Assembly: GCA_030248135.1 (NCBI GenBank) | Contig: JASANC010002295.1 | Span: forward strand, 1 to 64,000 | Reading direction: 5' to 3' | Source: Theristus sp. LFF4_11 | Taxonomy: Eukaryota; Nematoda; Chromadorea; Monhysterida; Xyalidae | DNA length: 64,000 nucleotides | Shown: piece by piece, positions 23,015 through 36,320 of the stretch | Numbering within the stretch: position 1 is the stretch's first letter | Layout: each line of letters starts with the position of its first letter | Notes under the pieces: generated by a model | What the model saw: the letters and a program-made list of their open reading frames with translations, nothing else | Told to the model about the DNA's origin: nothing | Databases searched by the model: none | Program-made: the position numbers and the translations under genes

Positions 23015-25301
23015 ATAGTTGTTCTAGGGGGGGGGCCTGGGGGGGGGGCCGGCCCCTCCCCCAAAAAAATTTCGAATCTATCTCTATCAAACAGGTTTTT
23101 TCGGCTCAGCTATTATCTATCTAAAAAATTTTCTCAGCCAGCTATCTATCTGAAAATTTTTGTCTTCGAAGACATAAAATGAGTCATTTTTTAACCAAAA
23201 TTGACCATTTTTGCTCGTAATTCTTGAAAATTTCGCTAATTTTAGGTAAAATACGCGTTTATACTTGATTTTTAGTGTATTTTTAGCATTATTTTGCTGT
23301 TTTTATAGCTTTTTAGCGTTTTAGCTATCTATCTATCAAATTTCAAAATTTTGACCGGCCCCCCCCAAAGTCACATGGCCCCCCCCCGCGGCCCCCCCCC
23401 CCCCAAAATTTTCCAGCTATCTATCTAGAAAATTTGCTCCAGCTATCTATATCGGCCCCCCCCCAACTAGGGTTAGGAGCTTTGAAAAAAAATTTTTTTT
23501 TTATTTTTTTTATTTTTTTTTTTAAATTTGGATTTAGATTTAGAAAATTTTTTTTCTGCTTTGCTCTGAAAATTCGATTTATGGCATAATTTTTTGAAAG
23601 TTCAAACCAAATTTTCTTCCCAACTTCTTTGTGTGCTTAGGTAAATGTCATTATTTGGTCATTTTGACCGACGTACTCCATGTTTTTCGATTTGGATGAC
23701 TTCTAGAGTCAATTTTTAGCGTTGAAATGACTTAACTGAATTGAAATATCGTTTCAGAAATCGTTTTCTTGCAACTTAGAACATGTTTTTCAGTCGGTAG
23801 GCCATGAGATGAACGTGATATCTTGTTGATTGGCGTATGTTATAGGTCTACAATGGAGTTGTGCGATATATTGTTAAACAATTGGAGCGGAGATGTTGGT
23901 TAATACCACATCACACGACCGTTTTTCAGATACCCGATAACATGGCCACATGTTAAAACTTGCGTGCTGAGCTAAACTAACGTGTTAAACTTGCGTCTAT
24001 CAGTTGCCCGCAACGTGATCGCGAAATCATGGTACGTGTTTTCGATACGATGATTTGAAGAGTGGGCTCTCGCCATGTGGCAGATAGCATAGCTGGTTGA
24101 ACCTGAAAGTAAGTGTCTGGGGGGGGGGGCGACCGGGTCGACAGGGGTTGCCGACTTAGCTACAGCAAACAGGAATTTTTGAACACAGTCAAATTTTGGT
24201 AATTTTCTAAAGAGGAACCGAACGGTTCAATATTCAAGTACACGTGAAAAATTGCCCTGTTTTACTGTTGAAAATGCAACTTTCCCTCTATGAAATGGAC
24301 ATAATTTCAATAAAACACGATTTTCGCTCTTATAGTTTCCCGGATCGTTCTGAAAATAGTCTAGATGAACTCAGCTCGACGAGACGCTTCGAACGAACCT
24401 AACTTGTAAAAAAAATAAAAAAAAAATTTTTAATTTAAAAAAAAATCCGGATTTTTTTCCCCTAACCCTACCCCCAACCCCTCGGCTCTGGAACAACTAT
24501 GATCTATCTGAAAATTTTTGTCTTCGAAGACATAAAATGAGTCAATATTTGATCAAAATTGACCATTTTTGCTCGTAATTCTTGAAAATTTCGCTAATTT
24601 TAGGTAAAATACGCGTTTATACTTGATTTTTAGTGTATTTTTAGCATTATTTTGCTGTTTTTATAGCTTTTTAGCGTTTTAGCTATTTATCTATCAAATT
24701 TCAAAATTTTGACCGGCCCCCCAAAGTCACATGGCCCCCCCCGCGGCCCCCCCCCCCAAAATTTTCCAGCTATCTACCGTATTATCTCTATTAAACCCCC
24801 CCCTCCCAAAATTAAACCCCCCCCCAAATATATACCCCCACCCCCTTGACAAGTTTCCAAATAATCCCCCCCCAAAATAAACCCCCATGGGGGTTTATTA
24901 GAAACCTGTTTGAAACACATACCTAGCGAATTCAGTGGCTGAATGCAGTGACATTGGTGAAATTGTGCTACCAAAGGCCCCAAAGGGATGAGTTAGTGGT
25001 AATTTCATTACAAAAGGCTGTTACAAAAGGAAATCTCTGTGAAAAGTAGAAGTTTCTGCGACTTCCTTCCTGCCATGGAAGGTATTTTTGCCATTTTGCC
25101 CACCCCTAAAAATGGTTTCCAAATTAACCCCCCCCCCCCCCCAAAAATAACCCCCCCCAAAAATAAACCCCCACCCCCAGAAGTCGCTGAAGAAATAAAC
25201 CCCCATGGGGGTTTATTAGAGGTAATACGGTGTCTATCTAGAAAATTTGCTCCAGCTATCTATATCGGTTCCCCAACCCCTCGGCTCTGGAACAACTATG
25301 C
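23015..25301. mobile_element. 2287-bp non-autonomous element, hAT-like by its 8-bp target duplication
   Basis: Flanked by GGAGCAGC on both sides (23007-23014 and 25302-25309). The related uninterrupted copy near 46.7 kb has this 8-mer once. The ends are inverted: ATAGTTGTTC and GAACAACTAT. The interior holds two direct copies of a segment of about 265 bp (23,155-23,420 and 24,505-24,770, with GTCTTCGAAGACATAAAATG), TATC tracts, long C and G runs, and a C-rich MITE. No transposase frame is visible. Confidence 0.75.
24777..25230 (+). mobile_element. C-rich MITE family, copy 2 (nested)
   Basis: Same family as 18,242-18,701. The left end CCGTATTATC follows TA; the right end GGTAATACGG is followed by TG, a probable mutated TA. 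It is inserted inside the 2287-bp element, in a TATC tract that is uninterrupted near 23,411. Confidence 0.85.
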
Positions 25302-25540
25302 GGAGCAGCTCGGTCGGACGCTCTGCGAAGTGCGAATCGTCACCTTATCTGCATTCTGCATCGGGAAATGGTAACTGGTAAGCCAAGCTTTGGGACGCTC
25401 AAAAACTTCATCGCAGATGTTGTCGAAGTTAAAATCAGTCGGTAAAACGGTCCAATCCAAAATCGACTGCTGACGGTTTTACGAGGTAATACCGTATCAA
25501 AGAAAATTTTTGTTGAACTTTCAAAAAATTGTGCCAAATT

Positions 25541-26086
25541 TGAGGTTTTCTTTTTTGTCGGTTCGTGATCGCGCTATTTTATTTATTTCTTCTCTCAAGC
25601 TTCAATTGTGTTTGCGCGTTTTTTTTAACATTCATTGTTTCTGACTGTCGACGGTTGGTTTTATTTTGTGGATTTTGTTTCTTTGTGTGAATACCCGGGC
25701 AGTCATCTGCCCATTCGTTTGCATCGACTTTTTGCTTGCTTTCATTCATGCATTCACCAATTTCATCAATAATCTTGTGTTTCTTTAGGTTTTTTTTGTG
25801 ACATCAATTGTTTGTTTTGCACAATGGAAGTTTTGTGAATGTGTTGATGTGAACTGGCCGTGAGGCTTACAAATAAACTTGATTGATTGATTGATTGATT
25901 CTTCAGAGCATTTTTAACCACTTTAAAAAAAGATTTCGATTTTTGTTTAACAACCCTAGGGAGGGGGTTACCCCCATCTTGACGGCCCTGATAACAACAG
26001 TTTGCCAATAGTGCCAACGTTTCAGTACAAGTCAACCAACAGTGATCATCAATTACCATTTTGTAAATATAACATCACAAATTGCG
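25541..26086. other. 5' flank of the 26-36 kb gene; no other gene seen
   Basis: Contains a short GATT tandem repeat at about 25,881-25,900 and AACAACCCTAGGG near 25,952, which resembles the end of a hAT-type repeat. A promoter is expected here but no specific element can be called. Confidence 0.4.
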
Positions 26087-29000
26087 ATGGCGAGCAGCGG
26101 CGGCGGTCTCGGTTTCGTGCGAAACAATCCGTGGATCAAGCACGATCAATACGTTCAAAAGGTCGTCCATTCATCTCCATCAACCGCCATTCCACAGAAC
26201 GCACTGGAACAGCTGCCCCCAGTCGAAGAGTTCCTGCAGAAAACGGTCGCTGCTTCTGGTTTGATTTTTGTGATAGCCTTTGCTTTTCTTCACAGTGAGC
26301 TGTTTTCAGCTAGGGCTAAACCCAGAAAAGCATGCAGAACGCCGTCGAGCAGGGCGCTTTTTGAAGTTTCTTTGACATAAGTACTTGATACACCCCTCGG
26401 CGGGGCTCGATCTCCCGAACGCACCGACAAGAGTCACCACAACCATAACGCGCTACCACCCAGGCCATGCGGACGAGGGTGTCAATGACGAGACTTTACG
26501 TAGACACAGCAATAGTAATCGCTTCGTTTCATGTATTTGTCGAAAAAAATTTCAGGAGTCACCAGCGGATAATACAGCAGATCACAATGGCAACATCAAC
26601 ACCAATCACAATCTGGTGTACACGTCGGTGTGCGCTGAAACGCCACAAGAAAGTGGCATTGCTGCAGTGCCGCTGAGCGAACGCGATGCGTATGAGCCGT
26701 TGTTTCTCAGTCACCATCAAAAACTGCACGGCAACGAAGAGACGAGCACGAGCAGCGGCATTGAGACGGCGTCGAGCGGATCGAGCTCGCCACAGGTGAG
26801 TCGGTCGCTCGGTGCAACAGATTGAATAATACATTCACGGGTGTCTGTGCGCTGTTTCTTTTGTTCGTTTTTCGATTTCCGCTTGGAGTTTTGTGCACTG
26901 TGCATTGTGGATGTTGTTGGAATTCTCTCGGTCATGAATTCAGTTCAAACGAAGTAAACGAACGAACGGTGATTTCAGGCTATATTTTTAGCCAGAGAGC
27001 TAACCAAGAAGAGCGTTCAGAATGCCACCGATGTAGGGCAGTGGGGGAGGGCGCCCACGGATTTTTCTTTTTTCTCTGTCACTAAATGCCCATACACCCC
27101 TCAGAGGGGCTCGATTCCCAAACGCACAGACAATTGTCACAACGTGCTACCACCCAGGCTACAAGGGTGGCAAAAAAAATAATCCACTAAACTCGGATGC
27201 AGAACAACAGCAGCATGCCTACAGTCCATCTGGAAAATATATGCAACATGACGTGATGGCCAAGCAATCAGCGCTGAGAACACCTCATGATTAACCAATC
27301 AGCGCTGAGAATTGCTATGACCAACCAATCAGCTAGTTGCATATATTAGCGAAATTGACTGTAGAACGGTGCGTTCGACTGCTAGTTGACAGTGCTTCTC
27401 CCACAAAACTCTCCGTTTGACGGAATCGCAACTGCCCCAACCGTGTGGTGTACACACCTCCCTGCCGCACTCTCAGAGTCTGCCGTATGGGCCGGGCATC
27501 GTGCGTCGACTGCGCGAGCGTTTCCTGTTGCTCTCGGAGGCGGTGCACGCGCGTCACAATTCACTCGGCCGCGCCGCCAACACCGGCCACCGTCTGAATT
27601 CGTCGGCGGAGTCGAGTCGGAATGCCGCCGGATCAGCGACGGCGAACACACGCCGCTACGAGACGCCGTCGCGTCGCGCTCGTAGGCAGTTCGCGAGCGT
27701 CGAGGATTTGACGGTGTCGCCGCGCCAACCGCCGCCGATCGTTGTGTCCGGTTGGTCGGGTCTTTTCGCTTGCTTTCTGGCCGGGGCCCGGCCGGCTCAG
27801 TCGGTTTTTCGGTGGCGCGTGTAGTGTGCGCTTGGCTTGTCGGTTCTTTTTGGTCTGGTATAGACGGCCTCCAGTGGCCAACTGCATCAAATGCGCATGG
27901 TAAACACCAGACACGCCGGTTCGAATGGCCACTCGAAGGTGCGACAAAGTTTACCGATAAAAAAATCACACTTATAAATTACGATTGTCTGTGAATGTTA
28001 TGGTCAGTCTTGATGTTGCACAGTCACGTGCGAGCACACTAGCAGTGTTGTGTGAACTGAGTGCTTATCAATGCATGCGCACGGCGTCGACGTGAGTCGT
28101 CATGTGAACTGACACAGAGCGGGTCTAGTCAATGCTGTATTGACCTGAGTGTTCTATTTTCGTCTTGTGAACCATTTTTTTCGGCAGCGTAGCAGAGCGG
28201 TGGTGGCGGTGGTGACTGTGAATTCATTGTGTGGTTTGTCTGATAAACGTTTTCTTCAGAGAACAGAGTTTCACGAATAAACCACGCCACACCGGCATAA
28301 CCTGGAAAACACCCGTCTAACAAAACAGCACAAAAACGTTTTTTGTATATTTTGCAGGCAGCCCACAAGAGTTGCACGTTCGTTGCACCAGTGAGCGCCG
28401 CAACAACAATGACGACGACGCCGACGCACCGCCAATGAGCACCGGCGGCTCTCTGCACCAGCACAATCAGCCGCGCACAGTGTCCAAGTCGACGTCCTCT
28501 TCTGAGCTGTACTTCCGCCAAGTCGACCCATCAGAATCGGTCGCAATCGCCGATCGCACGGGCGGCACACCGCCGCAGCAACGCATCATCAGCCGATTCT
28601 CGACCACTCTTGTCAGCAAACGAGTCGCCAACAATACCAATAATAGTCCGCCGAAACCAGAGCGAGCGAGGCTCGATGAGAACAGCGAGCTGGTGCCGTC
28701 CGTTCCGCTGCCAACGTCGGTGACGCTGCCGACGACGACGAAAACAATGATTCACGTTGGTGGCGTCGCTGATGACAAAAGCGGCAAACCGAGCGAGCCG
28801 GAGCGTTGGGTGACGCTGCGCAAGTCGCCGTCGCCGCGACGTCCCACCGCCAACACGGCGCTCTCCGCGACGAACACTGTGGTGCAGGTATGCTTTGTCG
28901 GGCGGTCTCAGTCTTTTGACTGTGAACAGCGCTGCACACTGTGCGATTACATCGTGATTGCAGTTTGCTCATGCTCAGTCCAATCACACCCATGAACAAA

Positions 29001-32000
29001 CAACGAGCAGCGCTCGCTTGCGGTGTGTGTGCAAGTGTGCACGGTACGGTCGCACGACGAGCGAGCGACTGCCATCGCATGGCAAGTATCTAGCTCGCTC
29101 ATTGTGCGATTCAAATCCAATCGAACTCCCTAAAAGAAGATCTGAACAAAGAAGAACAACCACTCACCACCGCGGAGCACTTGTGTTCAGGAGCCCGAGT
29201 TTGTGCGTGTGCAACGTCGCCTTCGTCCGGTGCAGTCTCCGTCGCCGTCGAGTTCACCCCACACAGCCAGCCCCTCCAGTCCACAACAAACGCCCACATT
29301 CCGTATGCCCGCGCTGCGACCGATCGATTTGACGCTGATGCGCAACAGTCCACCGGATCCTAGTCACCATAGATCGACGACGACCACGCCGAAAAACACG
29401 AGGTGAGCGCGTTTTTCCATGGCCGTAAGAGATCGTTTCAAGACCAAAATACGGCAGAATATTGCGCTGAATATTTGTCATTTGGCAGTATGGTCGTTCG
29501 ACACTCGACCCAAACTGTACACGCCCGTTTCAGCAGCACCATGGCGGTGTGCGTGTCGACCGCGCGTCGCGACGATCGTGCGAGCACAGCGGCCGACCAG
29601 TCGCCGCCACCGGACGAGCCGATTCCACCGAGCGCAAGTGGCCGCGTCAGTGGTGGTGGTGTTCCGTTTGAGCATGACAACGACCATGAGGATGATGACA
29701 ACGAGTCGCTGTTGTCAGAGGACGATGCGACGTTCTATGATGTGGCGAATGCTGACAGCAACACGAGGGCGCTCGAGAAAACGCTCACCGATGACGTCAC
29801 CGTGCGGAAGGGCACGTTTTCGTTTGCTTGGATGTCACGCTCTTGTTTGTTTAGTGCGACAGTGCAGAATTGCCCAAGTGAGTCGGTGGTATATTCAATC
29901 AGGGAGTAGATTCCAGTGACACCTCAGCAATTTTGAATTTCCGCGTAGAGCGTGACAATATCAGAACCAAAAGAATATTAGCTATTCGATGAAGAAGTGT
30001 TTGTCTAAACGTTGCCAACTTTTATTGTTTGCAGCATTTGTGCGGCGACCGACACTTCTTTTAACGTGCTCACTATTTGAACATCATCACCGCACATTAC
30101 ATACATTTTTTTTCAATTTTCCAGTCTCCAGCGGTCTCCGGGAGATGGATCGAATGATGAAAGAAATCTCCGGATCCGGAGCGCGCAACACCAGCGTCGA
30201 GCAGCACGAGCGATCATCGACCAATCAGCGAGCGCCGCCAGCGGTCGCTTCGTCGCGTCAGCCGTTCGCCACGCGATTCCGCCGAGCGAACGAGCCGCAA
30301 TTGGTGAAACTCGCAGCTGGTTTTTGGTTTTCCCTTGTTTTTTTTTGTCCTAATGTAACCAACCAACACACACACGCGCGTTATTTTGTGCAGCTCTTGG
30401 TTATTATTGGCTGACGACCGCATAAAACTGAACATGCGATCGTTTTCGTGTATAAGTGTTCATTCATTGCTGCTGCTGCACCGCCCTCTTGGCTGATTCG
30501 GTTGTGTTGTGTGTGTGTGTGCGTGTGTGTGTGCCGGTTTTGCACTTGGAGACTAGTCTCGATTCAACACTTTTGTCGTTCTCCCTGACAGCCACCGGAC
30601 GCAGTCACCGTGACGAACTCGGCGACCGATTCCGACATGGACACACCGACGGCGTCGTCGTCCGTTTCAGACTCGCCACCGACGATACTCGAAAACAACG
30701 TTGACCAGCATGATCGGCACAACGGCGCACACGTCGTGCAATCGCTGAACACCACCTATACGATCGTCAATCGCCAGAAGACCGTTCAAACTGCCGCCGA
30801 AAAACTCGTAAACGGTACGTTCACCGTACGAGAGGACAGTCCAGTGGTGACCGAGACACCGCCGCTCGACCATCGGCTTGATCCGTTGAACACTCCGAAA
30901 GTGCAACTGTCGACCGCGACGAATGTTGCGCAAAATGGTCAGGTCACCATTGAACAGGTGCACATTGCACCGCCGAAGGAGGCTGCTCCAACGAACGTGG
31001 ACAAAGCCGACAGTGAAGGGACGACGGTGTTGCAATCGGGCAAACCGCCACCGCAGGTCTATGTAGCGCCTGTGAAACAGCCGCAGTCGTTTTCGGTGAG
31101 TTTTCCAACTTTTTTTCTTGCTTATTCGGTTTCATCCAACTTTTCATGTGGTAAAAGTCAAGAAACTTAAAAAAAGAAACCATCAAAGATTGGACTGAAA
31201 TTTTGTGCGACTACCACTCAAAAGACATTCGTCTGGTTGACCACTGCGTTTTGTGCGATGGTTCTGTTTATCCAGTTTTGATTGTCGAGAGAAAAAAGTC
31301 AGCAACTGAACACTTGCAGGAGCGTCAGCGCGAGATGTACGAGAAGATGCTGAACCTGATCGAGGAGGAAGACATTCCGGAGTTTATTGCGTCCTTAAGA
31401 GAGGAGATCAACGTGGTGCTGGAAGGCAACCACGGAATTGTGGCAAACAATCGCAGCAATCTGACGAACAGCGAACGCAAACTCGAGAAGGCTTGTGTCA
31501 GTGTGGGCGATTTTGGTTTTGAGCGCTTTTTGGTTTTTTTTGTGTTCCGCGGGCCGTTCGAATGATGCGTGATTCGCTTGTCGACTGCTTTGCGCACGTG
31601 GTGTGCATTCTTCTTTTCTCCAGCGAACATGATCCAACCGTGAGTTTAATTTTTTGGCGGTATTGATGACGCCAATCAGTGTATCGCTCAAACCAGACGT
31701 TAAAATTTCGTGTGTCTCTGAATTCTGTTCGGTCAGTCAGAATAACTAACATATCAATCATGTTATTACACGCATCCATTGTGCATCAAAGAAAGACAAA
31801 CCAATTGTTTATTTGTCTTTGTCGTGTCGAGTTGATCGCTCATCGCGTGTCAAACCTATTCAATTTGAATTTTTGAATTTTGTTTTGAATCTCTCTCTTT
31901 TTCTCTTTCAACTCAAACAAAGCCACGCACAGCATATATAGCACGTTCACATCGTAATCGCAAAGATCACAAGACAAACGTCCCTCTTTTCTTATCTTTT

Positions 32001-35000
32001 TTAAGTAGTGCGCATAACTTTTGTGAGCGATATCATTTTGTTCCAGCCAAAAGCACATTGTGAAAGAGTTTGTGGTTTTTAGTTTTTTATTGGTTGTGCG
32101 TGTGTAGGTAGTTTTTTTCATGCTGACTGCACATAGAAGTTTTTTTGTCATTTCTACTTGTCCCACCCAGAAAAACGATAAGATCAAAAAATGGGGATGG
32201 GTACTTTTTGGTTGAAAAGTGGCGGTTGTGTGAAGTGGGTGATTTTGTAGTTTTCGCACATCTTTTTCGCCGAAATATCTGATTCTGATCAGCCATGTAC
32301 TTTGTCGTTCGTTGTTGACAAAAGTGACAACCTTCACAGCACAATGAGTACGTTTAGTGATCTTGTGACGAATAGTATAAGATTGGGAGAAGACTGTTTG
32401 TTTGTATTGTGTTCAACGCGGTGAATTGACTATTTTTATGAGATGATGTGGTACTGGTGTCTATGGTTGTTTGAAAACTCTGTTTAAAAGTGGAGGGGGG
32501 AGTGAAATGTCGGAAAAAATTCTGACTGAAGCAGGTGTTACAGAATAAAGCACAGACTAAAAACAAAATCTGATTAGATTTTGTTTATGATTTCTGATAC
32601 CTATTTTCCATGTGGCTGTGGTTTATATAATTGCGTTGAAAAAAGACCATTCTTACGGGGACGTATTCTTTAGGTTCAGTAAAAGGTCGTGCAGTGCCGA
32701 ATTGAAATTTGAGATGGTTTTGAGTGTGCAATGAATTGTGAATCGCCAAAGTTTGGTAACCTTCCTCGCATTCTCTGGAACCAGGAAACAGCGTGTGGTG
32801 AATGAATATTACCTTTTTTCGTCACATAAAATTGAGTTGAAAATTTGAAGGAAAATCTTGTGGTTGTTCCTCAAATTTACCAAATCTTGGTATTTTTTTA
32901 CATTTATGCATCTGTTAATTTTGATTGAGCTAATTTTGTTGATAAAATTTGCAAGCAAACCTCTTGAAAGGGATAAGAATAATAGGACGATGACACAATT
33001 TTCAAATAAAACATCGCAAATACATACATTTCAAATTTTGGATGAAATTGAGGTTGATCGGATCCGATTTACTGTAATTCGGTTTTTCAATTGTGATTTT
33101 ATTTGATTCCGCTTTTGAGCTCGTTCGTTCGGATTTCAGTTTATCCGATTTCGCACGAACTTTTAAGGAATACTGACGTTTGTCGTTTTACCGGTCAAGT
33201 TCAGTTAACATTGGCATGCTGTTTCGTTCATCTAGCAGCACCAGAGACGAACAGCCAACCAACGCGCGACAAATTGCATTATTGCATTATTGCAAATTTT
33301 CGAATTTCGAATGTTTTCGAGTTTGCAAATTGCATTATTTCGTGTGCTTTTGACAGTATAATTAGCATTCAAAACAGATGGTTGTTCAGAAATCGAAGCA
33401 ATTAGCTGATTGTGCTGTTTTTAATGGTCCATATTGGGATTTTATTGCTGTATATTATTTATTTATGAAGTTTTATTTATATCACTTTATTTGCATTTCG
33501 GCAGACATGTTGTTTGTTTGTTTATTGACTCTTATTGCATTCGACTTTGTTTCTTATGTTGTTTGGATGGTGTTACTGTTTGACTTCGTCGGTTTTGGCT
33601 GAGTGAGAGGCGACGATATTTTTTAGGGAAAGTTATGCGAAAAAATAAATAAATGTTGGCATGTAATCACAGGAATCATTTTCAAACCACGGTTAGCAGC
33701 ACGCTTATTAAAATATTGCTGGCATAACACAGTGACCAATCAGCGAGCAGCGGGTAAAAAAAGGTTATGGAGATTTTGTCTCTGACGTTGCTCTGATGTC
33801 TATACTTATTACACACAAAACAGGACAGCATTTTTATTGTGTCGTTGGTTGTGGTTATTGGTTTCATTTGGTGGGTGGAGAAGATTATTTGAATGGCTGT
33901 GGATTACATATTCATTCCGCGTTATAATAATATTGAGTTATTTCCACCCTTTTCCATGTTGTGCATTCGTACAATTTTCGGTGAAATCCTCTTATTGCTG
34001 TACTTGCGTAAATCTTATTGGAAATATAAAGAATACATGCAACCAGCCAATTGAAGTAACATACACGTGAATTGTTTGTACGTGCGTGCATGTCACGGAA
34101 ATAACGTGGTGAACATGACAATAATACTGGGGACTTGAGTGTTGTGATGAATTGATATTTGCAGTAGTGAAAGGATATTGGGGACTGGAATACTGGATGT
34201 AATTGCTGGTTCGAACTTTCTCAGCATCAGCCAGACAGTTATACTATTTTGGTTGTGTTTTTGTTGAGTGTCGTTTCATTTTTCAATGCGACTGGCTGAG
34301 TTTTCAAATGTGATCCACTGGTTGATCGTTACCAAACGAGTGTCCCGCACGCTGCCAATGAATACGCGCTTTTTGCGTTCAGCATTCAACGAACCACTAT
34401 TGATATATCGAGCCGCAGATCAAAATAAACAATCAGTGGCTTTGCCATGGAAACGACAGTTTTTTTTCACGTTTCTACAATTCCGATGTTTTTTTAGCAA
34501 CCGGCGGCTGTGAAATTCGTGAAGGTACCGTCGAACGCGTATCTTTACGACGAGGAAACACTGGTGAAGGACGAGCGCTGGGACGACGGCGTTGAGGTCA
34601 CCCATGAGCAGTACAAGCTGGTGGTCGAACAGTGAGTTTGCTGAGCCATTGCCTAGGTGTGCTGTTCGTTTTGTTTTTTTTTGGCTGATTTTGCTCAACA
34701 CGCCTTGCAGTTTTTCTTGTTGTGCCCGAACATAACATGCAGCTCGCTGATTGGCTGTATCCGTTCATGAATAGTGTGGTTGCTCGTCTATCGTGTCTGC
34801 GATCGTATCGTTTCATAGCGCGATGAAAAGCATATTGTTATTGCTGTTGTTGATTGACGAACATCAGTTTTAGCTAGGCTAAAAATGCGCCAAGGAGTCG
34901 GAGTCATGAATTCGGAAATTTTCAGAATGAACGAAGAATTACGCGAGCAGGAGGCGGCGACGTCGACAGGCAGCCTTGGAGCAGTCGGCCACCCGATCAT

Positions 35001-36320
35001 GGCAAATGGGGGTAGGAGGAAGTTTGGTTTTCTTGAAAAACTGACCATTCTGGAAGGCATAACTGACGAACCTGGTTTCGCATTCAGCTGAATGTTGGTT
35101 TCACCCTGGTTGCTTTTCGGTCGTTGCAGTGAATCACCGTATTGGAGCTTTATTCGAACGTGTCGAACCGAAACGGCGTCATTTGCTGATGAACGCCTGA
35201 TTGTCCATGTGTAGGCGCCATAAATTCAGTTTTGGGTCACCCAGCCCATTTACGTCCCCGTTTTATGACGCGACGGGATAGTCCTATTTCCTGTGTGGGT
35301 GACAACTGACAACCGCATTGAGCACACATGACGTCACGTCTGTCCGAGACGTTCAAATGAAGAGGGTGGCTCAGCGAAGCTTGCCGTATGCCCGTGTTAT
35401 GTTGTGCTGTCAAGCCGATTGCGTACATTTATGGTTTCTGTCGCCACTGTCATTGTGCCACTGTGCCATTCATATTCAGCACTGGTCAACTATGTGCCGT
35501 CGCATCTTTCATCGGGCGATTTCATGCTCGGCGTGACCAACGTGCGCAAGTATTCGCAAGAGGACGAGGAGAAGACGGATGAGACTGAACAGCAGATGGC
35601 CACTGATGGTTGGTTGATTGTCGTTGATTGATTGTGGTGCTTGCTTGATTGTCGGAGGGGATCAGATCAGATCAGGTAATGGCGTGCACGTCTGTCTGCG
35701 TTTCTGTGGTGGGGGGGGGGGAGTGCAAAGAAACAACTTCAAGTATTCGCGTTCATCATACCCGTGCGACGTGTGTGATGTAGTGTGCGTGGTGCTGGAT
35801 TTGCGTGCGACACTACACAACCTGCCATGTTTCGCTTGATAGCGTCCGCGCACCACGTCACACCACACTGTCGTCCGGGTAGTGTGATAAAGCAAGCAGT
35901 GCTGGTTGCTGTATTGCGAACTTCGATTCTAGCCGTGCCTATTGGCTGCAAGATACCGTAAAGTCTTGCATATAAGGTCTCCTTATATAAATTTGAAAAT
36001 CAAAAATTTCTGAAAAAAGGGGTTTGGGGTGGGGGGGGGGTTGGGGGGTGTGGGTTTTTTTTTTTTGGGGGGGGGGGGGTAATAACAATTATGCAATGTT
36101 GCAATCCACGCACAAACACACAGGCTGCCACACGGTGCACGTGCGCCAGTGTATAGATGGTTTGCCAGTGTGTTTGGTTGTGGCCGCCGGTTAAAATGTG
36201 TATTGGGGAAAGGGCACGGTTTTCGGTTTGGGAGATTTCAACGATCACTTTTTTTCAGTTGACGAACGCGGTGACGAATCGTTTTCACGTGCCGAACAGA
36301 ACACTGATTTGCTGTTTTGA
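26087..36320 (+). CDS. Unidentified 13-exon gene, about 1014 residues, largely disordered with conserved-looking C-terminal blocks
   Basis: Exons joined in phase: 26087-26245, 26556-26795, 27393-27750, 28358-28887, 29191-29402, 29534-29815, 30132-30303, 30592-31095, 31320-31496, 34498-34631, 34926-35011, 35480-35608, 36259-36320 (stop TGA). Total 3045 nt. The weakest junctions are the exon 1 donor (GTCGCT) and the exon 6 donor (GTTTTC). The N-terminus reads FVRNNPWIKHDQYVQK. Exon 3 has LPYGPGIVRRLRERFLLLS and RRYETPSRRARRQFASVEDL. Exon 5 opens EPEFVRVQRRLRPV and is Ser/Pro-rich. Exon 6 is acidic. Exon 9 (ERQREMYEKMLNLIEEEDIP, then SLREEINVVLEG) looks helical. Exons 10-12 include FVKVPSNAYLYDEETLVKDE and ALVNYVPSHLSSGDFMLG, and the C-terminus is acidic. 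There is no signal peptide or membrane segment. The composition and short Arg-rich motifs would suit a cytoskeletal or scaffolding protein, but I do not recognise the family. Introns 1 and 2 carry SINEs; the 3-kb intron after exon 9 is the longest. Confidence 0.75.
26300..26483 (-). mobile_element. tRNA-derived SINE, copy 2
   Basis: Minus-strand copy of the SINE at 12.57 kb, with box A-like TGGCCTGGGTGG, box B-like AGATCGAGCCC, CGAGGGGTGTAT after the T-arm-like stem and a TGGGTTTAGCCCTAGCTGAAA body. It lies in intron 1 of the 26-36 kb gene, opposite to the direction of transcription. Confidence 0.8.
26975..27176 (-). mobile_element. tRNA-derived SINE, copy 3
   Basis: Minus-strand copy with TAGCCTGGGTGG, GAATCGAGCCCCTC, GAGGGGTGTATGGGCATTTA, GGGCGCCCTC and TGGTTAGCTCTCTGGCTAAA. 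It lies in intron 2 of the 26-36 kb gene. Confidence 0.8.
31497..34497 (+). other. Long intron of the 26-36 kb gene
   Basis: AT-rich and without a recognisable exon. A 16-nt candidate micro-exon near 31,622 (between CTCCAG and GTGAGT) was considered, but it breaks the phase between exons 9 and 10. ACCAATCAGCG occurs at about 33,733. Confidence 0.5.
36019..36080. repeat. G/T-rich low-complexity tract
   Basis: Runs of G broken by T, then a T run and a further G run. It lies in the last intron of the 26-36 kb gene and could form G-quadruplexes on the plus strand. Confidence 0.7.

Larger units (their letters stand above)
22930..25540. mobile_element. Host repeat interrupted by a nested insertion
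   Basis: 22,930-23,014 and 25,302-25,540 together match the reverse complement of one continuous stretch at about 46,510-46,800. Landmarks are CGACACGAAGCAGCAACCAG, ACGTAGCGATTGCAAACGG, AAGCCAAGCTTTGGGACGCTC and ATCGCAGATGTTGTCGAAG. The intervening 23,015-25,301 is an insertion absent from the other copy. Confidence 0.8.

Noticed and set aside
27382..27969. A 195-codon minus-strand frame rich in Arg and Pro
   Set aside because: It is opposite exon 3 of the 26-36 kb gene, where the plus frame is supported by splice phase on both sides.
31622..31640. A 16-nt micro-exon between CTCCAG and GTGAGT
   Set aside because: Including it shifts the phase between exons 9 and 10; leaving it out keeps the frame.
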